Origin: Mycobacterium sp. IS-3022
Lineage (GTDB): Bacteria > Actinomycetota > Actinomycetes > Mycobacteriales > Mycobacteriaceae
Assembly: GCF_001500065.1 (NCBI RefSeq)
Contig: NZ_LQIN01000001.1
Span: forward strand, 496,001 to 560,000
Length of the DNA: 64,000 nt
Direction of reading: 5' to 3'
The translations under genes were made by a program, and so were the position numbers. The notes under the pieces were generated by a model. That model saw only the letters and a list, made by a program, of their open reading frames with translations. It was not told where the DNA came from and searched no databases. Shown in pieces: positions 8,075 to 18,049 of the stretch (position 1 is its first letter; the number at the start of each line of letters is the position of its first letter).

Positions 8075-8872
8075 TCAGGGCGTCAGCGCGACCGAGGCTT
8101 CGGCAGTGTAGCACAGGAACGTCAGCGTCTCCTCCAGATACAGCTGGACTGTCCCTGCGTCGTGCGACAGATAGCCGATCGACACGTCGGTCCCCAGCTG
8201 TAGGTCGAAATCGCCTCCGCGCGTTGACAATACAAACGCCCCGTCGATAGCAGGCGCCCAGATGATGTCGCCGTCGACGAGCCGGTGAAGATGCTCGCGG
8301 ATCGGATATCCGTGCTGGGTGGTCTCGCTGACCTTGGTGTACACCTCGGCCGACAGCAGCACTGAGTACGGGCCGTCGACGCCGGAGAGCCGCAACTCGG
8401 ACAGCGCCTGGGAGATCACGTCGGGGATGTCGCGCTCGTCGTCGGGCAGTGCCAGCGCGGTGTTGGAACTGCATGCCCTGATGCCTTCGATCGACGCCGC
8501 CTCGTAGCCCTCGAAGATCGCTCGGTCCTCTGCGAAAGCCAGCTTCATCGCGGCGTCCTTGACCGGGTCCCAGTCCGAATCCTGTGAACCCCGCTCGACG
8601 TCGTCGATCGCAGTGCGGGACACGGTGAACGGCACCCGCAGCCGTACCAACGGTTTCGCTTCGCGCAGGTGCGCGATCACGCCGTCGCCAGGAGGCGCGA
8701 CGTCGCGCAGATGTCCCGTGCTGATCGCCGCGGTGGCCGGCCCGCCGGGCTCGCTGACGTCGACCACCCGACGCCCGGCGATGTGCCGTTTGAACGTGCG
8801 GCTGGCCTCCAATTCTATTTCCGCCCAAGCGGCTTCGGTGACCGGCGCCAGATCGCGGTACAGGTTGTTCAT
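8075..8872 (-). CDS. Encapsulin shell protein (Cfp29 type)
   Basis: This is the encapsulin nanocompartment shell protein, 265 residues, matching Rv0798c (Cfp29) in position and length. It has the HK97-like capsid fold and starts MNNLYRDLAPVTEAAW. The C-terminal strand LYLEETLTFLCYTAEASV is typical of the family. It self-assembles in the cytoplasm around the DyP peroxidase encoded just upstream. The start is the ATG at 8872, which overlaps the DyP stop by one base (TGATG); a TTG one codon earlier is less likely. Confidence 0.95.
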   Translation of the reverse strand: MNNLYRDLAPVTEAAWAEIELEASRTFKRHIAGRRVVDVSEPGGPATAAISTGHLRDVAPPGDGVIAHLREAKPLVRLRVPFTVSRTAIDDVERGSQDSDWDPVKDAAMKLAFAEDRAIFEGYEAASIEGIRACSSNTALALPDDERDIPDVISQALSELRLSGVDGPYSVLLSAEVYTKVSETTQHGYPIREHLHRLVDGDIIWAPAIDGAFVLSTRGGDFDLQLGTDVSIGYLSHDAGTVQLYLEETLTFLCYTAEASVALTP

Positions 8873-9915
8873 CAACGGATTCCTTTCAAGCTGCCGATGT
8901 CGAGCGAGCCTTCGTATTCGGCGGGAGTCACGGCGGGAGTCACCACGGCCACCGCCGGTGGATCCGCGTCGGCGACCGAATCAGGCAGTGGCGGAGGGTC
9001 GTCGAGGAAGTCGAGGGTCGGGGTGAAGAACATGCCGCCCGTCAGGGCGGTCGAGAAGTCCAGGATGCGGTCGGTGTTGCCCGGCGGGTCGCCGATGAAC
9101 ATGTTGTCCAGCATCCGTTCGGTGACCGCGGCGCTCCGCGAATACCCGATGAAATACGTGCCGAACTCGCCCTTTCCGATCTCGCCGAACGGCATGTTGT
9201 GCCGCACGATCTTCAGTTCGTTGCCGGCGTCGTCCTCGATCACGTTCAGCGCGACATGTGAATTGGCCGGCTTGACCGCATCGTCGAGTTCGATGTCGTC
9301 GAGTTTGGTGCGGCCGATCACCCGCTCCTGCTCCTCGACCGCCAACGAGTTCCACGCCGCCATGTCGTGCACGTACTTCTGCACGTGCACATAACAGCCG
9401 CCCGCGAAATCGGGGTCCTCGTCGCCGATCTGGGTTGCCGAGCGCGCGAGCGCACCATCGGGGTTCTCGGTCCCGTCGACGAAGCCCATCAGGTCGCGGT
9501 TGTCGAAGAACTTGAAGCCGTGCGTCTCGTCGACGATGGTGATCGCCCCGTCCATCGCCTCGACCAGCTTGGTGGCCAGCTCGAAGCAGACGTCCATCGA
9601 CTCGGCACGGATATGGAACAGCACGTCGCCCTCGGTCGCCGGGGCGTGGTGGCGCCCGCCGCGGATCTCGGTGAAGGGATGCAGCTCGGCCGGTCGAGGC
9701 CCGCTGAACAGCCGGTCCCAGGCATCGGAGCCGATCGACGTGACCGCCGAGAGCCGTTTTGTCGGATCGCGGAAACCGATGGCCCGCACCAGGCTCGAGA
9801 TCTCCGTCAGCGCGTCGTGCACGGTCTCCTCCCGGCCGGCGACGATGGTCGCCACCAGGAAGACGGCCGCCGGCGTCAACGGTTCGAGCACCGGCTGCGG
9901 CTGCATTTCGGGCAC
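8872..9915 (-). CDS. Dye-decolorizing peroxidase, encapsulin cargo
   Basis: This 347-residue DyP-type haem peroxidase matches Rv0799c. It contains the GFVDGTENP motif with the distal Asp near residue 155, and HVALNVIEDDAGNELKIVRH with the proximal haem-ligand His. The last residues LDIGSLKGIR are an encapsulin cargo-loading peptide, joined by a Pro/Ala/Val-rich linker, so the enzyme should be packed inside the shell encoded next. Such compartments protect against oxidative stress in mycobacteria (established). It is transcribed with the encapsulin gene and translationally coupled to it. Confidence 0.95.
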   Translation of the reverse strand: MPEMQPQPVLEPLTPAAVFLVATIVAGREETVHDALTEISSLVRAIGFRDPTKRLSAVTSIGSDAWDRLFSGPRPAELHPFTEIRGGRHHAPATEGDVLFHIRAESMDVCFELATKLVEAMDGAITIVDETHGFKFFDNRDLMGFVDGTENPDGALARSATQIGDEDPDFAGGCYVHVQKYVHDMAAWNSLAVEEQERVIGRTKLDDIELDDAVKPANSHVALNVIEDDAGNELKIVRHNMPFGEIGKGEFGTYFIGYSRSAAVTERMLDNMFIGDPPGNTDRILDFSTALTGGMFFTPTLDFLDDPPPLPDSVADADPPAVAVVTPAVTPAEYEGSLDIGSLKGIR

Positions 9916-9964
9916 AACTGGACCCTATCGCCAACGATCTTGAATCACCCGTAAAGATGAAGAG

Positions 9965-11227
9965 ATGGCAGCCAGCCCCCAGAGCCTGTGTGAGTTCATC
10001 GACGCCTCGCCCTCGCCGTACCACGTCTGCGAAACCGCCGCCGACCGGCTGCGCTCGGCCGGCTTCCGCGAACTCTCCGAAGCCGATCCCTGGCCGTCGT
10101 CCGGGGGCCGATTTTTCACCGTGCGTGCCGGCTCGCTGGTCGCCTGGCGGACCGATGCGCACAGCCAGGGCGCACCGTTCCGCATCGTCGGCGCCCACAC
10201 CGACAGCCCGAACCTGCGGGTCAAGCAGCACCCCGACCGATACGTCTCGGGATGGCGGGTGGTCGCGCTGCAGCCATACGGCGGCGCGTGGCTGAACTCG
10301 TGGCTGGACCGCGACCTCGGCGTCAGCGGCCGGCTCTCGGTACGCAACGGCAGCCGCCTGGTGCACCAACTCATCCGCATAGACGAACCGATCCTGCGTG
10401 TGCCGCAACTGGCCATCCACCTCGCCGAGGACCGCAAGGCCGTCGAGCTGAACCCGCAGCGCCATGTCAACGCCGTGTGGGGCGTCGGCGGCGGGCCCGA
10501 ATCGTTCCTCGACTACGTGGCCGAGCACGCCGGCGTGCCCGCAGGCGACGTGCTGGGCGCGGATCTGATGACCCACGACCTGACCCCCTCACGGCTCGTC
10601 GGCTCGGGCGGCAAGCTGGTCAGCGCGCCTCGCCTGGACAACCAGGCGACCTGCTACGCCGGGCTGGAAGCGTTCTTGGCCGCCGAACCGCGCGCGTACC
10701 TGCCGGTGCTGGTGCTTTTCGACCACGAGGAGGTCGGCTCGCAATCCGACCACGGCGCCCAGTCCGATCTGCTGGCGACGGTGCTGGAGCGCATCACACT
10801 GGGCGAGGGCGGCGGGCGGGAGGAGTTTCTGCGTCGGCTACCGGACTCGATGGTGGCTTCCGGCGACATGGCGCACGCGACCCATCCGAACTACCCCGAG
10901 CGACACGAACCGGGGCACCTCATCGAGGTCAACGCGGGACCGGTGCTCAAGGTGCAGCCGAACCTGCGCTACGCCACCGACGGCCGTACCGCCGCGGCGT
11001 TCGCGCTCGCGTGCGCGCAGGCCGGGGTGCCGCTGCAGCGCTACGAGCACCGCGCGGATCTGCCGTGCGGCTCGACGGTCGGGCCGATGACCGCGGCTCG
11101 CACCGGCATCCCGACCGTCGATGTGGGTGCACCGCAGCTGGCCATGCATTCGGCCCGGGAGGTGATGGGCGCCGATGACGTCACCGCTTACGCCGCGGCG
11201 TTGACGACGTTCTTGTCACCGCAGTGA
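9965..11227 (+). CDS. pepC: M18 family aminopeptidase
   Basis: This is a zinc metalloaminopeptidase of family M18, 420 residues, matching Rv0800 (pepC). Metal and catalytic motifs are visible: [12 protein letters not shown] (first His ligand), LFDHEEVGS (Asp and catalytic Glu pair) and [10 protein letters not shown] (later His ligand). It removes N-terminal acidic or neutral residues from peptides in the cytoplasm. It is divergent from the DyP-encapsulin pair with 49 bases between, so the two promoters are close together. Confidence 0.93.
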   Translation: MAASPQSLCEFIDASPSPYHVCETAADRLRSAGFRELSEADPWPSSGGRFFTVRAGSLVAWRTDAHSQGAPFRIVGAHTDSPNLRVKQHPDRYVSGWRVVALQPYGGAWLNSWLDRDLGVSGRLSVRNGSRLVHQLIRIDEPILRVPQLAIHLAEDRKAVELNPQRHVNAVWGVGGGPESFLDYVAEHAGVPAGDVLGADLMTHDLTPSRLVGSGGKLVSAPRLDNQATCYAGLEAFLAAEPRAYLPVLVLFDHEEVGSQSDHGAQSDLLATVLERITLGEGGGREEFLRRLPDSMVASGDMAHATHPNYPERHEPGHLIEVNAGPVLKVQPNLRYATDGRTAAAFALACAQAGVPLQRYEHRADLPCGSTVGPMTAARTGIPTVDVGAPQLAMHSAREVMGADDVTAYAAALTTFLSPQ

Positions 11228-11229
11228 TC

Positions 11230-11235
11230 TAGGGT
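11230..11235 (+). promoter_or_regulatory. -10 box (TAGGGT), leaderless promoter
   Basis: TAGGGT ends seven bases before the ATG at 11243, implying a leaderless transcript of the VOC protein gene. Confidence 0.45.
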
Positions 11236-11242
11236 CGGCGCC

Positions 11243-11599
11243 ATGACCCTCGCCATCGTGAACGTCACCTTCGACAGCACGGATCCCGACAGGCTCGCCG
11301 AGTGGTGGGCTCGCGCCTTGGGCGGCCAGGTAAACGCCGTTGCGCCAGGCCTTTTCGTCACCGTGTCCAGGCCGGGCGGCGGCCCCGGCCTGGGCTTCCA
11401 CAAGGTCGACGATCCCACGCCGGGCAAGAACCGGGTACACCTCGACTTCGGCGTCGGCGACACCGAGGCGGAGGTCGAACGGCTGGTCGAAATCGGCGCC
11501 ACTGAAACCGCCCGGCACAGCATCGGCGAGTTCGGCTGGGTGGTGCTCGCCGACCCGGACGGCAACCTGTTCTGTATCGGCTCGGCCGATCACCCGTAG
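11243..11599 (+). CDS. Glyoxalase/VOC family protein
   Basis: This 118-residue protein belongs to the vicinal oxygen chelate superfamily and corresponds to Rv0801. Paired beta-alpha-beta-beta-beta repeats are visible: IVNVTFDSTDPDRLAEWW at the start, then VHLDFGVGDTEAEVERL, and the closing strand WVVLADPDGNLFCIG. Members bind a metal and act on small molecules or give antibiotic resistance; the role here is unknown. It has a leaderless-type promoter. A hairpin with a six to seven base stem (about 11606-11630) follows the stop and may end both this gene and the convergent one. Confidence 0.8.
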   Translation: MTLAIVNVTFDSTDPDRLAEWWARALGGQVNAVAPGLFVTVSRPGGGPGLGFHKVDDPTPGKNRVHLDFGVGDTEAEVERLVEIGATETARHSIGEFGWVVLADPDGNLFCIGSADHP

Positions 11600-11644
11600 C
11601 CCCGGCGGCGACACAGGTGGGCCGTCGCCGGGACCGGATGCTGG

Positions 11645-11875
11645 TTACTTGATCCTGCTGGCCAGCAGGCGCTTGCCTTCTTCGGCGCCCTTCCTGCTGT
11701 CAGCCTGCGCCTTGCGGAACAGCTCTGCGAGCTCATCGTCGCCGTCGCGCTCGGCGTCCCGGACGTAGGTCTCCATCCGCAGCGCGTTCTCGAGGCACTG
11801 CTCGGTGTACCAGATGAGGTTGTAGTTCTTGTCCTTCGTCCCGGTCACCTGGCCGGTTTCGGTGGATGTGCTCAT
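11645..11875 (-). CDS. Small conserved hypothetical protein
   Basis: This is a 76-residue, charged, probably all-helical protein without signal peptide or membrane segment. The centre (LIWYTEQCLENALRMETYV) and the end (ADSRKGAEEGKRLLASRIK) are amphipathic helices. The ATG has GGAGG upstream. The gene sits alone between the VOC protein and purL on the opposite strand. Small helical proteins of this kind are common in mycobacteria near here, but I recognise no function. Confidence 0.75.
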   Translation of the reverse strand: MSTSTETGQVTGTKDKNYNLIWYTEQCLENALRMETYVRDAERDGDDELAELFRKAQADSRKGAEEGKRLLASRIK

Positions 11876-11966
11876 TGGTCGCCTCCTTCCATTGGTGACG
11901 AGATTCGCCTACCCGGAGCGACCACAGCCAAACCCGTGTCGGGGGGCTGGGTCGGGCGGCCCAAAC

Positions 11967-11972
11967 TAGACT
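11967..11972 (+). promoter_or_regulatory. -10 box (TAGACT) of purL, leaderless
   Basis: TAGACT ends six bases before the purL GTG at 11979, and there is no ribosome-binding sequence between. Confidence 0.55.
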
Positions 11973-11978
11973 GGCCAC

Positions 11979-14288
11979 GTGACGTCGGAGCTAACCCACG
12001 CCTTGGACACCGTCGACCGCGCCGCCGCCACCCCGGATCAGCCGCAACCGTTTCGTGAACTCGGGCTCAAGGACGACGAGTACCAGCGGATCCGCCAAAT
12101 TCTGGGCCGCAGGCCCACCGACGCCGAGCTGGCGATGTACTCCGTGATGTGGAGCGAGCACTGCTCCTACAAGTCGTCGAAGGTGCATCTGCGCTACTTC
12201 GGCGAGACCACCACCGACGAGATGCGCAAGACGATGCTGGCCGGCATCGGGGAGAACGCCGGCGTCGTGGACATCGGTGACGGGTGGGCCGCCACCTTCA
12301 AGGTGGAATCGCACAACCACCCCTCCTACATCGAGCCCTATCAGGGTGCGGCTACCGGCGTCGGCGGGATCGTGCGCGACATCATGGCGATGGGCGCCCG
12401 ACCGGTCGCGGTCATGGACCAGTTGAGGTTCGGCGCGGCCGACGCGCCCGACACCCGCCGCGTCGTCGACGGGGTGGTGCGCGGAATCGGCGGGTACGGT
12501 AACTCGTTGGGACTGCCCAACATCGGCGGCGAGACGGTGTTCGACGCGTCCTACGGGGGTAACCCGCTGGTGAACGCGCTGTGCGTCGGGGTGCTGCGCA
12601 AGGAGGACCTGCACCTGGCGTTCGCGTCGGGTACCGGCAACAAGATCATTCTGTTCGGCGCCCGCACCGGTCTCGACGGCATCGGCGGCGTGTCGGTGCT
12701 GGCCTCGGAGACCTTCGGCGGCGACGAAAGCGGCGCGCCCGGGCGCAAGAAGCTGCCCAGCGTGCAGGTGGGCGACCCGTTCATGGAGAAGGTGCTCATC
12801 GAGTGCTGCCTCGAGCTGTACGCCAACGACCTGGTGGTCGGCATCCAGGACCTCGGTGGCGCCGGACTGTCCTGCGCCACAAGTGAACTGGCCTCCGCAG
12901 GCGACGGCGGCATGCGCATCGAACTGGACACGGTGCCGCTGCGGGCGGCCAACATGACGCCCGCCGAGATCCTGTCGAGCGAATCGCAGGAGCGGATGTG
13001 CGCGGTCGTCACGCCCGACAACGTCGACAGATTCATGGCCGTCTGCCGCAAGTGGGAGGTGCTGGCCACCGTCATCGGCGAGGTGACCGACGGCGACCGG
13101 CTGCAGATCACCTGGCACGGCGAGACCGTCGTCGACGTACCACCGCGCACCGTCGCGCACGAGGGACCGGTCTACGAACGGCCGGTACAGCGGCCCGACA
13201 CGCAGGATGCGCTCAACGCCGACACCACGGCGAGGCTGCCGCGGCCGTCGACCGGTGCGGAGCTCAAAGCGACTCTGCTTGCGCTGCTGGGCAGTCCGCA
13301 TCTGTGCAGCCGCGCTTTCATCACCGAACAGTACGACCGCTATGTGCGCGGCAACACCGTGTTAGCGGAGGACGCCGACGGCGGGTTGCTGCGCGTCGAC
13401 GAGAGCAGCGGCCGCGGCATCGCGATATCGACCGACGCATCGGGCCGCTACACCGCACTCGACCCGTACGCCGGGGCGCAGTTGGCGCTGGCCGAGGCAT
13501 ACCGCAACGTCGCGGTCACCGGCGCGACTCCCGTCGCGGTGACGAACTGCCTGAACTTCGGCTCGCCGGAGGATCCGGGCGTGATGTGGCAGTTCAGCCA
13601 GGCCGTGCGCGGGTTGGCGGACGGTGCTGCGGCGCTGGGCATTCCGGTCACCGGCGGCAACGTCAGCTTCTACAACCAGACCGGCACCACCGCGATCCTG
13701 CCGACACCGGTGGTCGGTGTGCTCGGCGTGATCGACGACGTGAAACGACGCATTCCCACCGGTTTCGGCAACGAACCAGGCGAGACGCTGATGCTGCTCG
13801 GCGACACCCGCGACGAGTTCGACGGATCCATCTGGGCGCAGGTCACCGCCGACCACCTGGGTGGGCTGCCGCCCGCGGTGGATCTCGCGCGCGAGAAACT
13901 GCTCGCCGAGGTGTTGACCGCCGCGTCCCGCGACGGTCTTGTCTCAGCTGCGCACGACCTGTCCGAAGGCGGACTGATCCAGGCCGTCGTCGAGGCCGCG
14001 CTGCGCGGTGAAACCGGCTGTCGCATCGTGCTTCCCGAGGGCTGGCAAGAAGGTTCTGGTCCATTCACGTTCTTGTTCTCCGAATCCGCGGGACGCGTGC
14101 TGGTGGCGGTGCCGCGCACCGAAGAGAGCCGGTTCCGCGCCATGTGCGAGGCCCGCGGTCTGCCCGCCATCCGCATCGGCGTGGTCGATGCGGCCAGCGA
14201 TGCGATCGAGGTCCAAGGCCTGTTCACCGTCACTCTGGAGGACCTGCGCAGCACGTCAGAAAGTGTGCTGCCCGGGTTGTTCGGGTGA
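11979..14288 (+). CDS. purL: FGAM synthase subunit PurL
   Basis: This is the ATP-dependent synthetase subunit of phosphoribosylformylglycinamidine synthase, 769 residues, the small form that needs PurS and PurQ (both present at 4433-5343). Marks include the N-terminal [15 protein letters not shown], the ATP-site [10 protein letters not shown], the [14 protein letters not shown] loop, and AHDLSEGGL near residue 655. It acts in the cytoplasm at step four of purine synthesis. The GTG start sits behind a leaderless-type promoter. Its stop overlaps the next start (GTGA). Confidence 0.97.
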   Translation: MTSELTHALDTVDRAAATPDQPQPFRELGLKDDEYQRIRQILGRRPTDAELAMYSVMWSEHCSYKSSKVHLRYFGETTTDEMRKTMLAGIGENAGVVDIGDGWAATFKVESHNHPSYIEPYQGAATGVGGIVRDIMAMGARPVAVMDQLRFGAADAPDTRRVVDGVVRGIGGYGNSLGLPNIGGETVFDASYGGNPLVNALCVGVLRKEDLHLAFASGTGNKIILFGARTGLDGIGGVSVLASETFGGDESGAPGRKKLPSVQVGDPFMEKVLIECCLELYANDLVVGIQDLGGAGLSCATSELASAGDGGMRIELDTVPLRAANMTPAEILSSESQERMCAVVTPDNVDRFMAVCRKWEVLATVIGEVTDGDRLQITWHGETVVDVPPRTVAHEGPVYERPVQRPDTQDALNADTTARLPRPSTGAELKATLLALLGSPHLCSRAFITEQYDRYVRGNTVLAEDADGGLLRVDESSGRGIAISTDASGRYTALDPYAGAQLALAEAYRNVAVTGATPVAVTNCLNFGSPEDPGVMWQFSQAVRGLADGAAALGIPVTGGNVSFYNQTGTTAILPTPVVGVLGVIDDVKRRIPTGFGNEPGETLMLLGDTRDEFDGSIWAQVTADHLGGLPPAVDLAREKLLAEVLTAASRDGLVSAAHDLSEGGLIQAVVEAALRGETGCRIVLPEGWQEGSGPFTFLFSESAGRVLVAVPRTEESRFRAMCEARGLPAIRIGVVDAASDAIEVQGLFTVTLEDLRSTSESVLPGLFG

Positions 14289-16009
14289 GCGAACACACGC
14301 GACAACGACACCCGATACACGTCTGGGCGTGGCGCCTGGTCCGCCTCGACTTCGTCGGCGTCGCGTTCGCCGCATTGTTCTTCTGCCTGTCGTTGACGCC
14401 GTCGCTGTTGCCGCGCGACTGGCTGTTCGCGGGCCTGATCGGCGGCCTCAACGCCGCGATCGGCTACGGTATCGGCGTCTTCCTCGCAAAAATGTTGCGC
14501 CGCTTCGTGTTACGCCGTCGCACCTGGTGGCCTCCATCGAGGCGGGTGCTGTTGGTGCTCAAGACCGCGACGGTGGTGCTGTCGATCGCCGCCAGCATCC
14601 TGATGGTGATCCCGGCCGCGGCGTGGCAGCGACAGGTGTCGGCGGTGATGGGAATCGAGGGGCCGGCCACCCTCGGGTATCTGCGCACCCTGGTCATCGC
14701 GTTGCTGGTCGGCGGGATGTGCGTGGCCGTCGCGCGCGTGCTGCTCGATTTGATCAAGACGATGGCCCGGTTCTTCATCCGGCGCTGGCGCCTGCACGAC
14801 GAGGTGGCGCTGTTCATCGGCACCGCCATCGTCGTCGTGCTCGCCATCACGCTGATCAACGGTGTGCTGGTGCGTGGCTTCCTCGCCGGCGCGAACCGGG
14901 TTTTCCAGCCGCAGAACACCACCACCCGGGAAGGCGTCATCCAACCGGCCGAACCCGAAAGATCCGGCAGCCCAGAGTCTTTCGCGGCCTGGGACACGCT
15001 GGGCTATCAGGGCCGCAACTTCGTCGCCACCGGTCCGCACGCCGATGAGCTCAGCGAACTCAACGGCGCGCCCGCCAAGGAACCGATCCGGGTGTATGTC
15101 GGGCTGCAGACCGCCGAAACCGCCGAACAGCGAATGGCGGTCCTGCTCAGCGAGCTCGAGCGCACCGGCGCGTTCGAGCGTGAGCTGCTGGTCATCATCC
15201 CCACCACCGGCACCGGCTGGATCAATCCGGTGGCGGCCCGGGCGCTGGAGATGATGTACAACGGCGACACCGCGCTGGTCGGATCGCAGTACTCCTTCCT
15301 GCCGAGCTGGATCTCCTTCCTCGGTGATCAGCAGAAGTCGATGGTGTCGGGGCGCATGATGATCGACGCCGTTCAGCAACGCTGGGAAGAACTTCCGCAG
15401 GACCGGCGGCCGAAACTCGTGCTCTACGGGGAGAGCCTGGGCTCGATGGCCGGCCAGGGCGCGTTCGACTGGCTGCCCGACATCTCGCGGATGGGCTTCT
15501 CGTCGGTGCTGTGGGTCGGTCCACCGAACGCCAGCCCGCTGTGGAAAGCCATCACCGAGCGGCGCGATCCGGGCACCCCGCAAGTCGAGCCGCGGTACGA
15601 CAACGGCCGCACCGTCCGGTTTTCCGAGGCCACCGATCCCGCCGAGATCGAGCGGGACACGGCGCCGCCGTGGGAGGGTACGCGCGTGCTGTTCCTGCAG
15701 CACCCGTCCGATCCGATCGTGTGGTGGTCGCCGGACCTGCTGTTCAGCCGGCCGGACTGGCTGCGCGAACCGCCCGGTCGCGACCGCACGGCCTCCATGC
15801 GGTGGTATCCGATCGTGACGTTCGGTCAGGTTGCGGCCGACATGACCAACGCCAGTTCGGTCCCGGGAGGGCACGGCCACAACTACGGCGATCTCGTGCT
15901 CGACGGCTGGGCCGCCGTCGCACCGCCCGACGGCTGGACCCGTGAGGACACCGAACGGATCCGCACCGCGCTGACCAAGACCGAGAGCGAAGACGGACCA
16001 GAATACTGA
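14285..16009 (+). CDS. Membrane-anchored alpha/beta-hydrolase family protein
   Basis: This is a 574-residue protein. The N-terminal 200 residues contain about five hydrophobic segments ([33 protein letters not shown] and others). The C-terminal 350 residues are a hydrolase domain with the nucleophile elbow [11 protein letters not shown] and a late GHGHNYGD that may hold the catalytic His. Family proteins of this layout (DUF2319 type) are membrane-bound esterase-like proteins of unknown substrate. The GTG start overlaps the purL stop, and the end overlaps the next start by one base, so it is read with purL. Confidence 0.8.
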   Translation: MSEHTRQRHPIHVWAWRLVRLDFVGVAFAALFFCLSLTPSLLPRDWLFAGLIGGLNAAIGYGIGVFLAKMLRRFVLRRRTWWPPSRRVLLVLKTATVVLSIAASILMVIPAAAWQRQVSAVMGIEGPATLGYLRTLVIALLVGGMCVAVARVLLDLIKTMARFFIRRWRLHDEVALFIGTAIVVVLAITLINGVLVRGFLAGANRVFQPQNTTTREGVIQPAEPERSGSPESFAAWDTLGYQGRNFVATGPHADELSELNGAPAKEPIRVYVGLQTAETAEQRMAVLLSELERTGAFERELLVIIPTTGTGWINPVAARALEMMYNGDTALVGSQYSFLPSWISFLGDQQKSMVSGRMMIDAVQQRWEELPQDRRPKLVLYGESLGSMAGQGAFDWLPDISRMGFSSVLWVGPPNASPLWKAITERRDPGTPQVEPRYDNGRTVRFSEATDPAEIERDTAPPWEGTRVLFLQHPSDPIVWWSPDLLFSRPDWLREPPGRDRTASMRWYPIVTFGQVAADMTNASSVPGGHGHNYGDLVLDGWAAVAPPDGWTREDTERIRTALTKTESEDGPEY

Positions 16010-16632
16010 TGGCGGCGAACAAGTTTCGTGCGACAGCGGTGGCCGTCGCTCTGGTGGGATGGAGCTTCGTCGCACCCCGGGTTCGGTTTCATCCGATTGC
16101 GAACGCCGCGCTGGGCACCGGGCTGTACGCGCTCGCCCGCCCCCCGCTGGGACTGCGTCCGCCTGCACTGTGGTCCGGCCTGCGCCACGGCCTGGCCGCG
16201 GGCGCACTGATCGCGCTCGGGGTGGCGGCGACGACCGCGGTTCCGTCGGTGCGACGCGGAATGGCCGCGCGTGAACTGCCCGACCGCCCGGTGCGGTGGA
16301 TGGCCTTCGACATTCCGGTGGGAACCGTCTGGCCCGAGGAGGTCGCCTATCGGGCGACGCTGGGTACCGCCGCCGAGACCGCGTTCGAACCGGTCGGCGG
16401 GCGCTTTCTGCAGTCGGTGGCGTTCGGCCTGTGGCACATCATGGATGCCCGCCTCACCCGCAACCCGGTGTTGGGCACGGTCCTTCTCACCGGCGTTGCG
16501 GGTTGGGCGTTCGGGTGGCTGCATGCCCGCTCGGGCAGCCTCGCCGCGCCGATGCTGGCCCATCTGGCCGCCAACGAGGCCGCGGCGTTGGCAGCGCTCG
16601 CCATTCAGCGGCGCATAGAGTCCCGGGCATGA
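16009..16632 (+). CDS. CPBP family intramembrane metalloprotease
   Basis: This 207-residue membrane protein has the CPBP/ABI signature: EExxxR as PEEVAYRA near residue 105, FGLWHIMDA with the first metal-site His, and the late MLAHLAANE helix with the second His/Asn pair. The family includes type II CAAX prenyl endopeptidases, and several bacterial members cleave membrane proteins or give bacteriocin self-immunity. It probably corresponds to Rv0804. It overlaps both neighbours by one to four bases, so purL through the SDR at 16629 forms one transcription unit. Confidence 0.82.
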   Translation: MAANKFRATAVAVALVGWSFVAPRVRFHPIANAALGTGLYALARPPLGLRPPALWSGLRHGLAAGALIALGVAATTAVPSVRRGMAARELPDRPVRWMAFDIPVGTVWPEEVAYRATLGTAAETAFEPVGGRFLQSVAFGLWHIMDARLTRNPVLGTVLLTGVAGWAFGWLHARSGSLAAPMLAHLAANEAAALAALAIQRRIESRA

Positions 16633-17420
16633 GCACCGCCGAGCGCGACCGTCCGCGCACCATCGTCGTGACCGGGGCTGCGTCGGGCATCGGCCTGGCC
16701 ACCGTCAAGCGCCTGCTCGCCCGCGGCGACACCGTGATCGGCGCCGACGTGGCGCCACCACCCGAGGAACCGGGCGAGCGCTTCGAGTTCGTCACCGCCG
16801 ACATCACCGATGAAGCTGCCGTGGCATCGGTGTTCGCCGCGATTCGCGGACGGCTCGACGGCGTCGTGCACTCGGCCGGGGTCGCCGGCGGCGGGCCGGT
16901 GCACCTGCTCGACCGCGCCGAGTGGGAACGCGTGATCGCGGTCAACCTCACCGGAACGTTCCTGGTGGCCAAGGCCGCGGTGGCGAAGATGATCGACCAA
17001 CCGCGCGTCGACGGCGAGCGCGGGTCAATCGTCACCCTGTCCAGCGTCGAAGGTCTGGAGGGCACCGCCGGCGGCAGCAGCTACAACGCCGCCAAGGGCG
17101 GCGTCGTGCTGCTCACCAAGAACATCGCCGTCGACTACGGCCCGAGCGGTATCCGCGCCAACGCCATCTGCCCCGGGTTCATCGACACCCCGATGCTCCA
17201 GAGCGTGATGGGCCTCGAAGGCATGGCGGGTCCACTGCGGTCCATCACCGAGGAGCACGCTCTGCAACGGCGCGGCCGGCCCGACGAGATCGCCGCCGTC
17301 GCAGCGTTTCTCGTGTCGGCCGATGCGTCGTTCGTGACCGGCCAGGCCATCGCGGTCGACGGTGGCTACACCGCCGGACGCGACCACGGCGTGGTCAAGC
17401 TGTTCGGTTTCCCCGACTGA
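16629..17420 (+). CDS. Short-chain dehydrogenase/reductase
   Basis: This is a classical SDR of 263 residues. It has the NAD(P) motif TGAASGIG near residue 17, a catalytic Ser in TLSSVEG, and the YNAAK pair (YxxxK) near residue 155. The C-terminal ASFVTGQAIAVDGGY is the usual closing motif. The ATG at 16629 overlaps the CPBP stop (ATGA). The reading frame extends upstream to 16296 but that part is inside the protease gene. Substrate unknown. Confidence 0.88.
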   Translation: MSTAERDRPRTIVVTGAASGIGLATVKRLLARGDTVIGADVAPPPEEPGERFEFVTADITDEAAVASVFAAIRGRLDGVVHSAGVAGGGPVHLLDRAEWERVIAVNLTGTFLVAKAAVAKMIDQPRVDGERGSIVTLSSVEGLEGTAGGSSYNAAKGGVVLLTKNIAVDYGPSGIRANAICPGFIDTPMLQSVMGLEGMAGPLRSITEEHALQRRGRPDEIAAVAAFLVSADASFVTGQAIAVDGGYTAGRDHGVVKLFGFPD

Positions 17421-17433
17421 ACCTCACGGGTTG

Positions 17434-17838
17434 ATGGTGAACACCTCTCGACGGGCCCGTACTGCCGATCCGGCGAAGACTCGCACCGCGGTCGCGGCGC
17501 TGGCGGAGTGGTTACGCGACGATGAGCGGCCCGCGCCGGCGAGATCCGAACTCGCCGAGGCGGTCCGGTTGACGGCCCGCATGCTCGCGGCTGTCGCGCC
17601 GGGTTCCAGCGTCGAGGTCCGCGTACCGCCGTTCATCGCGGTGCAGTGCATCGCGGGGCCGGCGCACCGGCGCGGCAACCCGCCCAATGTGGCCGAGACG
17701 GATCCGCGGACCTGGCTGCTGCTCGCCTGCGGGATGCTGGCGCTGAACGACGCCGTGGCAGACGGCGGGTTGACGCTGTCGGGGTCACGCGCCGGCGAGA
17801 TCGCGAGCTGGTTACCGCTGGTCGACCTCGACGGTTAA
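17434..17838 (+). CDS. Sterol-carrier-like conserved hypothetical protein
   Basis: This 134-residue protein corresponds by position to Rv0807, whose family carries a sterol carrier-like label in mycobacteria. It has a basic N-terminus (VNTSRRARTADPAKTR), an amphipathic middle (SVEVRVPPFIAVQCIAGPAH) and a segment TWLLLACGMLALNDAV near the C-terminus. There is no signal peptide. The second codon is GTG and could also serve as start. It lies 13 bases after the SDR and 211 bases before purF. The biochemical role is unknown. Confidence 0.72.
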   Translation: MVNTSRRARTADPAKTRTAVAALAEWLRDDERPAPARSELAEAVRLTARMLAAVAPGSSVEVRVPPFIAVQCIAGPAHRRGNPPNVAETDPRTWLLLACGMLALNDAVADGGLTLSGSRAGEIASWLPLVDLDG

Positions 17839-17862
17839 CTTGGCCACACCACTTCCGTCGGG

Positions 17863-17911
17863 GATTTTGGTGTAGTTCGTCGCGCTGAGCGCTACCAAGT
17901 ACACCGAAATC
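17863..17911. terminator. Inverted repeat upstream of purF
   Basis: Arms 17863-17874 and 17900-17911 match at eleven of twelve positions (GATTTTGGTGTA and TACACCGAAATC), and a smaller five-base stem sits in the loop. It follows the stop at 17838 and precedes the purF promoter, so it may end the upstream unit; there is no T-run. An interspersed palindrome is the alternative. Confidence 0.45.
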
Positions 17912-18049
17912 GCAGGTTAACGCGGAAATGCAGGCGCTCGAGGGCGCGTTGTTCCGACCACGGCGACACCCCCGCCGCATTCGGTGAATGACCCGTGATG
18001 TACGTAGACTGAGGCGGTCTACCCATTCCGCCCTGGGAGCAGCCATATC

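Noticed and set aside
14510..16207. 565-codon open frame on the minus strand
   Set aside because: Antisense to the alpha/beta-hydrolase gene, whose protein has clear motifs; the antisense translation shows none.
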